Shown here: piece by piece, positions 56,545 to 64,000 of the stretch
Numbering within the stretch: the first letter of the stretch is position 1
How the letters are laid out: every line of letters begins with the position of its first letter
DNA from: Persicaria tinctoria
Lineage: Eukaryota; Streptophyta; Magnoliopsida; Caryophyllales; Polygonaceae
Length of the DNA: 64,000 bases
Reading direction: 5' to 3'
Assembly: GCA_037127255.1 (NCBI GenBank)
Contig: JBANSL010000008.1
Span: forward strand, 37,213,373-37,277,372
Translations under genes and position numbers: made by a program
The notes under the pieces: generated by a model
Database searches by the model: none
What the model saw: the letters and a program-made list of their open reading frames with translations, nothing else
Told to the model about the DNA's origin: nothing

Positions 56545-58820
56545 ATTTAAAAAATTTAAATTGGATGAGCGAGTGAACAGGTGGCGCAGAAGCAAAAATG
56601 GTGCCGGATGACCGGGTTCACTGTACTCCTACAAATTGCCACTTCTCGATTTCTCCTTCCTTTTCCCTTATTTTCCTTTTCAGGCGAAGGCGATCTCTCC
56701 GTCTCCGTCTCCGTCTCCGTCTCCGTCTCCATCTCCATCTCCATTTCCATGGTTGAATGAATCCAAGTAAGTTCATCTCCCCCTGGCCCCTCCCTCTCTT
56801 CCAATGCGACCAGTGATTTCCATCTCCATCTCCTCTTTCGATTTATGAATTCCTTTTCATTTGTTACCTCTGCTAACCTCCAGATCTCCTGCCCTCTGCT
56901 ACGCTCATCTCGGATCGCTATCTCTAGGTACTCCTCTCTTTCTTCCTCTCCTTCAGTCCTCTCTTTCTCCCTTTCATTCTTCTTTTCGAGCTTTTCGGTT
57001 ACAGCTTCTTTGTGTGGATTGACTTTTGGAATGGATCCTACTTTTTGTCGGTTTAAAAATTTCAGTAAATAGAACGTTGACTGGCTGATAGCAGATCGAT
57101 TGGTCTTTGTAGGTTGACTGTTGTGATTGTATTTGTGCAGTTGTTGATTTTCGTCTTCTGGCTATCTATCTACAACTACAGCCACATATATGTAATAAAT
57201 TCTTCCGTCTCGAGTTTTCAAGCACCTTAGATAATAGATCTGATGGTTGCAAATACACTTTACACTTTACATACATATCTGGTGATTTAAGTTATCCCTC
57301 AATGGGTTACTTACTCAGATGAACCTGAGTTTGAATTCATTTGGTGGATATTGTTAACTTAGTTGTTTTATACCATCTTGCTTGTTACTTTGTTAGTACC
57401 ATGATTTAATAGATGACATCTAGAGGTGCGGTGATGGTTGCAGACTTGCAGGTGAAGAGTGAACCTAAATTGAGCTCTTGATCACGGCTTTGATTCCTCT
57501 TCAACTGAAGAAGCCTCTAGCTACAGGCTTTTGCAATTTGATTTGGATTCCTTACGTTTAGGTTTTCTTTTTAATTTTGGTTTGTCTTGTCAATCTTACA
57601 ATCTGGATTACATGTCCTCTTTCTCATATCCATTTCCTTTGCCATTGGTAGATTACCAGAACCAAATGCGGTGCTGGCAGAATCGAATCTCACCACACAA
57701 CGCACATGCATGATTTTATTTGAAGGTCTAGTAGTTGCTGGTATGGAGGTAACAAACAGTGTCATTTGGGTCTTCAATGGCTTAGCTCACTTTTGGTTTT
57801 ATGCTCCCATCTGGATTCAAAGGCTTGTTAAGTATATGATTATTAAGAAAACTTGATCCAATGAAAGAATGAATATCATATTTGAGTTACAGTGGTTTCT
57901 GGATTGGGCATTTATGTTGCTTGGTGTTCATTTTGAGAAACCCTCTTAGGTTCATTCAGATAAAGCTAAGTAGGTGTTTTACACTATCTTTCTTGTTAGT
58001 AGCATGATTGAATAAAAGATATCCAGGACCTGTGCAGCATTAGGTATATAATAAGTAAATGAATTTATAACACGATCTTGTCTTGTGCATTTGGATATGC
58101 TTATATCACTTTCGGAATAGTGTCTCTTCAGCTTTACATACTTATAGCAGTCCATGAAACTCTAGCTTGTTTATTTTGAAATGTAGGGTAATTGATATGG
58201 AGTAAAAACATTAGTTATATAGTATTCAGCCAAATATTCAAACCTAAGCATGCCATTAACATGTAATTGGAGTACATTGTCATAATTTCCATTCGAATTT
58301 CATAAGAGCTTGATCACTAATTTCCATGTTGTTATAATTTTGTATTAACAAGAAAGAAGCGATGTATGCTGTTAATGATTGTTATCTACATCATAAACAT
58401 CTCTAATTGTGGGAAATGTGGTTTAACCCAAACATAATTGCCCAATAAAAATACTAGACAAGCAGAATGTTGTTGAAATGAAGTCAAATTCAATGCATGT
58501 CATTTTTAGCTCTGTTTTAAAGTCACATACCATGTCTATCATCATATTATCATATGCATCTATGAGGCTTGAATTTCATAACTAACGGTTTTTGGCATGA
58601 TATAAGAAAAAAGCTTAGGTTTTCTTCTCTTTTTATGTGATGTACATAATTTTTTTAAAAAAAACCTTTATAACTTTAGTTAAGCTCTAGTTTTTTTAAT
58701 TGAATTTGTTTTGTTTCAACATGTAGGCCTTTCGTGAAGACATATAGGTGAGGTGGCTTAAAATAGGCCGTGAATACCCCACTGGCCACTTGGGTCTGTT
58801 AGCAACCTTTAGAGGTTGAA
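56545..58820. other. Upstream region of the folate-biopterin transporter gene
   Basis: It contains a hexamer-like microsatellite of ctccgt/ctccat units (56696-56750) inside a pyrimidine-rich stretch that looks like a 5' leader. Possible non-coding leader exons are present but cannot be fixed. No independent gene is recognised. Confidence 0.4.
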
Positions 58821-60335
58821 ATGGCGTCAGCAGATGGGAGTACTATGATACGTTGTCTACTAGGACTTGGATATTGTATTCAAGGCTTTAGGTGCTTCCC
58901 GTGGATGATTGTCAATTTTTTCCTCAAAGATGGTCTACAGGTTGACCCATCCACCCTCCAAGTGTTGCAAAACACTGCTAATCTTCCAATGGTAGGCAAA
59001 TCATTGTATGGAATCGTTTCAGATGCTGTTTATATCAATGGCGAGCATCGCATACCATACATTGCCTTTGGAGGTACATATTTTTATGCTTTTGGATTAT
59101 GTAGAAGTAGTTGTGATCTGTTTTCTATGCATTCTGCCACTCATGGTTGGACTTTGCATTTTCTATTTTAGTTTGGAGTTATGAAATATTAGTTTTCTAC
59201 TCTTGGCATTAAGTGATTGGAGAATTTGGAATTTGATGCTGTAATATGTTCTCATCTCAGTTCGCCTTTTCTTGCAGCTTTTCTCCAAGCTATTTCTTGG
59301 ATTTTAGTTGCAATTCTTTCATCATCAGGCATTTCAGTTTTTAGAATGACCCTTTATCTCCTTCTTGGGAACCTGGGGGCTTCCATAGCTGAGGTTGCAA
59401 ATGACGCAATTGTCGCAGAAATTGGAAAACGGCAGACTGCTTCAAAAAATGCACAGTCATCCTCATCAGGCGAGCTGCAATCATTTGTTTGGATGGCTTC
59501 CTCATTGGGAGGAGTTCTAGGAAACTTGCTTGGCGGGTTTGCCATTGTTCGATTCTCTCCCCAAGCTTTATTCCTTTCGTTTGGTCTTATTGTTGCTGTT
59601 CAGTTCTGCATGACTATTATAGTGCGGGAGAAAATCCTTCATCTTCCCAAGAATCCATCTGGTGGAAACATCAAGAGACAAATATCAGAACTCGTTGTCA
59701 CACTACGCAAACCCGAGATAGCCAAAGCGATTGCATGGATCACAGCATCTTATGCTGTAATCCCTGCCCTTACTGGAGTGATGTTCTTTTATCAAACCCA
59801 AACCTTGAACATCGACTCGTCTATACTGGGCATCTCCAAGGTGTTTGCTCAAGCTGCTATGTTATTTTGGAGTGCCATTTACAACAAACGTTTGAAGTCT
59901 GCATCGCCAAGGAAGCTGATCACATCAATCCAAGCAACTATTGCTGTCTTTATCATCTCTGATGTCCTTTTCATAAACAACTTCTACAGGAAATTGGGGG
60001 TACCAGACTCTCTATATGTTGTGATTTTCTCAGGCTTGCTGGAAACCTTGTACTTCTCGAAGATCCTACCATTCAGCGTCTTGATGGCTCAGCTATGTCC
60101 AGCAGGCTGTGAGGGATCTTTGATGGCCTTTGTCATGTCTGCTATTGCTCTCGCCTTCATTTTGAGTGGGTATTTCGGTGTTGCTCTTACATCTTTTCTC
60201 GGGGTTACTCCCGATGACTTCTCCGGATTGCCAAAGTGTATTGTTATCGCAACGGTTTGCACACTTGCACCTCTGCTTTGGTCCTCTTGCATTCCGGATA
60301 ATGTTAAGCCAAAAGGTAGGGGGAAAAAGGAGTAA
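58821..60335 (+). CDS. Folate-biopterin transporter family protein
   Basis: Two coding exons, 58821-59073 (donor ttggag|gtacat) and 59278-60335 (acceptor tcttgcag), join in phase and give 436 residues. The N-terminal part has the family's conserved entry GLGYCIQGFRCFPW. Next come NTANLPMVGKSLYGIVSDA (helix followed by a K-x-x-Y-G-x-x-SD loop), RIPYIAFGG and LGNLGASIAEVANDAIVAEI (the A-D-x-x-x-D/N-A-x-V-A-E signature of the BT1/FBT family). About ten hydrophobic segments follow, including SLGGVLGNLLGGFAI. It should be a membrane carrier of pteridines or folates in the major facilitator fold. The best recalled match is the plant FBT8/FBT9-like clade, often annotated as plastidial, but no clear transit peptide is seen at this start. 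The gene looks intact. Confidence 0.88.
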
Positions 60336-60639
60336 ATGTAGGTTTCTTTTCCTTTTGCATATATTTATGAATAAGTCTATCTTCATAGCTTTGCATTACA
60401 ACATTTTTGTGGGCGTTGTTTGCTCAGCTTAGAAAGTAGTTCATTTTTATCGAATCAACTCTTGTAATAGTGTATTGACATCTCAGTGATACTAGTTATT
60501 ATCAAATTGAAATTTAAGACTCTTTTGAGGGTTATATACAGGCCATCATTGTACTCGTTTGATTAGTTTTTCATCACAGCTAGTTCATAATTAACTTGTC
60601 AAATACTATATAAAATATCAACATGTTGCTGAAGAAGTG
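60336..60639. other. 3' flank of the transporter gene
   Basis: Probable 3' UTR followed by AT-rich intergenic DNA. Nothing else is seen. Confidence 0.5.
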
Positions 60640-60960
60640 GCGAAATTTGCGATGATGCGGCCACATTGAATGAATTGTCCATCTGCAATGGATTCAGGAA
60701 TCGTTTGATAGAAATGATTCATCGAGATGCCTTCTCTTGGAGCTCCATGATCACTCGCAGATCAACCGTCTTACTTATGCTTTTAGGCTACTTGATTAAT
60801 TTTCTGCTGAGAATGCGAGGGATTGATTGGTTTGGTAGGTGGGTGCTACACATCGGGTTGCATTGAGAAGTGCCTGGAAGGTGTTTGATTCAATGCCCAA
60901 GAGATGGAATGGTGTTATTTTTACAGCAGGGGGATTATTGTTTGATTCAAGAAGCTTGAC
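60640..60960 (+). pseudogene. PPR-protein gene fragment
   Basis: One frame reads IHRDAFSWSSMITR and, after a frame break, WKVFDSMPKRWNGVIFTAG. Both are typical of pentatricopeptide repeats (RDxFSWSSMI; A-x-K-V-F-D-x-M-P-K-R). The fragment is short and interrupted. Confidence 0.5.
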
Positions 60961-61184
60961 ACAACGTTTCTTGTTTGCTCTCTAGAAAGATGAATATTTG
61001 GGATTGAATTTGACTCCAACATCGCCAACAAGTTGAATATGTTTTGGAGGTTATTGTTGAGATGGTGTCAAGTGTTAGTGAGTTAAGATTTTGATTGTGC
61101 CATATGGGTCAGGTAAATGCAATGATTTAAAGCTAATTTTTCCATACTAGTAGTTGCATAAATTGCCTGCATTATGCCTGTTGC

Positions 61185-61345
61185 AATCCTATGTTTTGCA
61201 GATTGGGTCATCCTTATTCTAACGTATGTCGTCGTCACCTTCTTAGTGATTTCTTCTCTCCTCGGTATGATGTTACTTACCACAAAATTAAGGGTCCATT
61301 GTGAAACTTGCTTGCATATGGCATCAGAATCTATTGGAAATGGAC
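61185..61345 (+). pseudogene. Possible copia gag-pre-integrase fragment
   Basis: One frame reads RLGHPYSNVCRRHLLSDF, followed in a nearby frame by CETCLHMASES. The order LGHPS...C..C is that of the copia integrase zinc region. It is a short, decayed fragment. Confidence 0.3.
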
Positions 61346-61369
61346 TATTGGGGAAGTTCCTAGGTAGGT

Positions 61370-62834
61370 GATCTTATTTGCCAGTTACCCTTTGTCGTTT
61401 ATTTTAATGTTCTTGTACATCATTATCAATTATAATAAGGAAAAATGTCATTAATACACTCTCCAGTCTCCATGTCAACTAATATTGAACACACTATATT
61501 TATACAGTAATAGAATACAAACAGCAAAAAGAGTTTTTGAATGACATTGATAATTACAATTCAGCATCAATGGATGTGCTCAATTTGGACTCTTTTGTAG
61601 CCCTGTTACCCCCTTGTATGTATTATAGAACTGGAGGATGAAGCCTTACCTACATGCCTATGCTTAGTTGCTTACAGCTTATTTGTCAGAGTATCAGAGA
61701 TCATTTATATTGACATTTTCACCCTAATTTTATTTCATTCACTTGGTCATAAAAAAAAAATAATCCTTTCACTTTTCCTAATTTCTGGAGTTCTTCCTTT
61801 CCACCATGAATGTAAGCGAGTTTATATTAAAGGCGATTTTTTTGTTCGACTAAAGTAAGAACCCAATCAATTCATACAATATTTGTGACAAACTATTAAC
61901 TATGTTATCAGTTATCACAACTTTAACATATAAGACCTTTTTTTTCTTATGCATATATCCAACTGGTTTGGAACCTGGGAATGATTCATTCTTGTTCAAA
62001 AAGGTTGATTGGATGAATTGAGATGGTGAGATTTATGGAACACAAATTTGAGCATCATGGCATGGATTGGCTAGAAATTTTGTGGGGGTTTATTATTTAT
62101 TTATTTATTTATTCCAAGAATTGGGTTTCATTTTCCATGAATGAGGCTCCAAACTGAAGTGGATGAAGTTCATATTCAGATCTTATAATGACGTTTGATA
62201 CAAAATTACAAATGCATTCCTGTTGTCCACTTGATCTTGCTCTTTAGGTAAATGCATATTCAGTCAAGAGCTTTGGTTTGCTCACCTCCTTTTACAAAGT
62301 GTGTGGAAATTTGGCAAAAGGAAACCACTTTTGTCATTCAGCCTTCTTCATATGCCTCAAAATATGAGATACAAGTGGGAAACCCCATATGGTAATGTAT
62401 GCTGATATGAAGAAAGTAAAGGGGATGATCATCTCCCTAGAAATTTGTTAAATTAATTTTGTGCTAATACACTTGCAGGGCCTGTTAAGTGTTAATCACA
62501 GTCCTAATCATCATTTTAGAGTTTACTGCAAATTATAGGAGTAATCCTTTTAAAATTGTCATTGCTTTCTGCAATTTTTTTTTAAAGTTTTGCTCTTGGA
62601 AAAAAAAAAGCTAACACAGTCTCCAACAGGGACTGTGTCTGTCACCCATTTAAAATCCTCCCATGAAAAGCCACACACCTCTGACACCCACCTCCCTCCC
62701 TCTCTCTTCACAAGAGTTGAAAGGGTTTCACTAAAGTCAGCATTTAAAATAGGGGGAGCTCCTGTGCTTAATCCCTGAGTGAGCCAAACACCAAATTCAG
62801 CCTCTTTTGTTTCCATTCCCTCCCTTGAGGAATC
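61370..62834. other. Intergenic DNA and promoter of the phytocyanin gene
   Basis: AT-rich with a short (TTTA)n at about 62090-62115. No gene is recognised. The last 250 bases are probably promoter and leader of the downstream gene. Confidence 0.45.
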
Positions 62835-63751
62835 ATGCACTTCTTGCAATTGAGAATGTCCTCCTCCTCCTACTTCTACCTCTCTATTCTGGGTCTTCTT
62901 ATGCTTCCATTTCCTTGTCATTCTGCAACTGTTGTGGTTGATGGTGTCACTGACTGGAAACACCCCATTGTTAACATTGGAGACTCCATCAGTAACTACT
63001 CTTACTATGAATTTTTGCACTTTACCTAGTCTGTAACTCCTGTAAGTACTTAACCAATACTTAATATTCCTTTGTGTTTGTTTGTTTTGTTCATAGTTTT
63101 CAGGCACAAGAATCACTACAGTCTCTACATTTTCAGAAGCAGATTAGCTTTCAACCTCTGCAACTTCACTCAAGCTACTTGCCTTACCAGTCCTAACTCT
63201 TCCTCTTACACTGTGAGTACCAAAAGTAGCTTAGGCCTTGTACATTGAGGTTGATACCTGATATCTAGTGAGATATCAACACCAAAGGGTGCCTTAAAAA
63301 GAGCTTGTTGTGTCATTTGTGTTAATAGTGGCGCCCATCAAGGCTGGGGAGCTTCTACTTCTCCTTCAGCAATGGCACTGACAAGCCCTGCCAGCAAGGC
63401 GAAAAGCTATCCATCAAAGTCATCCCTGAGAGCACAGCCACCACCAACATGCCACCGGCTCCGGCGGTCTCAGCTGAGGCGCCTCTGTCTCCGCCGTCCA
63501 CGGTGGGAGTGCCTCCGATTCCAGCAGGCAGTGCACCATCATACCCATGGCCGTTCCAGCCCCATGAGGAGGACTCTGCAGGGCCAAGTGGGGCCCCAGT
63601 TGCCACCACCACGGTGCCGCTGGTGCCCGGTGGAAAAGGAGGGACCGTGCCGTTCATCAACAGCAACCCGGCAGTGCCTCTGCCCACCGGCGAAGTGGAT
63701 TCTGCCACCATTGGTCCCTTGCCCACCTTGGCCAGCAATCATGCTACACGA
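62835..63751 (+). CDS. Phytocyanin/early nodulin-like cupredoxin protein, 3' end outside window
   Basis: Exons 62835-62991, 63097-63212 and 63329-63751 join in phase (donors catca|gtaact, acact|gtgagt, cacga|gtaagc), giving at least 232 residues; the gene runs on past the window. It has a hydrophobic signal peptide (FYLSILGLLMLPFPCHS), then the cupredoxin-like domain (TVVVDGVTDWKHPIVNIGDS, FNLCNFTQATCL, FYFSFSNGTDKPCQQGEKLS). A Pro/Ala/Ser-rich region follows (about 63449-63740), as in arabinogalactan-type chimeric phytocyanins. The second Cys of the fold is kept, but the usual copper-ligand His before it is absent (DKPC), as in early nodulin-like proteins that do not bind copper. The start may be the second Met at 62856. 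It is probably a cell-surface glycoprotein. Confidence 0.8.
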
Positions 63752-64000
63752 GTAAGCCCCACTTTCCCCTTTTTCACCATGATTGAGGATTTCTTGGGGA
63801 AATTATTGAGATGATATTAATACATTAAAATGGATTTGCAAAAAGTTTATAGGTGTTGCTTATTCATTGCCTTAGGGTCATAGATAAATAACATATTATA
63901 AATTAGCTACAGAAAGCGCAAATATACCTCTATTTTTCACTTGATAAAACTACTAATGTTTCGCAACATGTTTCGAAATAGTGTTTCACACCCTGTTACG
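63752..64000. other. Intron of the phytocyanin gene, running out of the window
   Basis: It starts with gtaagc after 63751. It is AT-rich, with no acceptor-exon pair recognised before the window ends. Confidence 0.5.

Noticed and set aside
62559..63116. 185-codon minus-strand ORF
   Set aside because: It is antisense to exon 1 and the promoter of the phytocyanin gene, whose spliced frame is clearly real.

Overview
This is nuclear DNA from a flowering plant, most likely a eudicot. The evidence is intron-rich host genes with GT-AG splice sites, plant-specific families (UGT80 sterol glucosyltransferase, folate-biopterin transporter, A1 aspartic protease, phytocyanin) and heavy colonisation by plant transposons: Stowaway MITEs, MULEs, hAT, Tat and Athila Ty3/gypsy elements, and LINEs with an RNase H domain. 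No species is assigned. All exon boundaries were worked out by hand from frame continuity and splice consensus.

Layout. 1-3276: AT-rich intergenic DNA with Stowaway MITEs, an RTE-like LINE tail and a MULE (1682-3067, 9-bp TSD) that itself holds a Stowaway. 3277-17376: a complete, recent LTR retrotransposon on the minus strand (714-bp LTRs about 99% identical, 5-bp TSD gagat) of the Tat type (dual RNase H). It carries a large extra cargo of about 6 kb. 18336-20401: a host aspartic protease gene (minus). 21603-22545: a hAT-type element (8-bp TSD). 24430-40860: a LINE relic split by an Athila-family solo LTR (25092-26560) and by a full Athila-like element (27088-39554). 41796-47805: a sterol 3-beta-glucosyltransferase gene of 14 coding exons (minus). 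48501-49523: a MULE containing a Stowaway inside another Stowaway. 50766-56529: LINE tails and relics with long (AT)n arrays. 58821-60335: a folate-biopterin transporter gene (plus). 60640-62834: pseudogene and copia scraps plus intergenic DNA. 62835 to the window edge: a phytocyanin-like gene, incomplete at its 3' end.

The most unusual object is the Tat element. Between its tandem-repeat array and its 3' LTR it carries a spliced antisense gene with a 'putative gypsy-type transposon' (Transposase_28-like) domain and coiled coil, and four short genes for B3-type DNA-binding domains. Three B3 genes are antisense to gag-pol and keep one intron at the same place in the domain. The fourth is in the sense orientation and lacks exactly that intron. 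This is what passage through a spliced genomic RNA would produce. The hexamer TCCGCG/CGCGGA occurs about 45-48 times in the 14.1-kb element (LTRs, coding regions, every intact tandem monomer but one) and about once in the other 50 kb. I infer, without proof, an element-encoded self-recognition or anti-silencing system in which B3 proteins read a motif scattered through their own element, by analogy with VANC proteins of VANDAL transposons. Gag-pol of this copy is broken by several stops and a lost integrase catalytic residue, so the copy was probably mobilised in trans.
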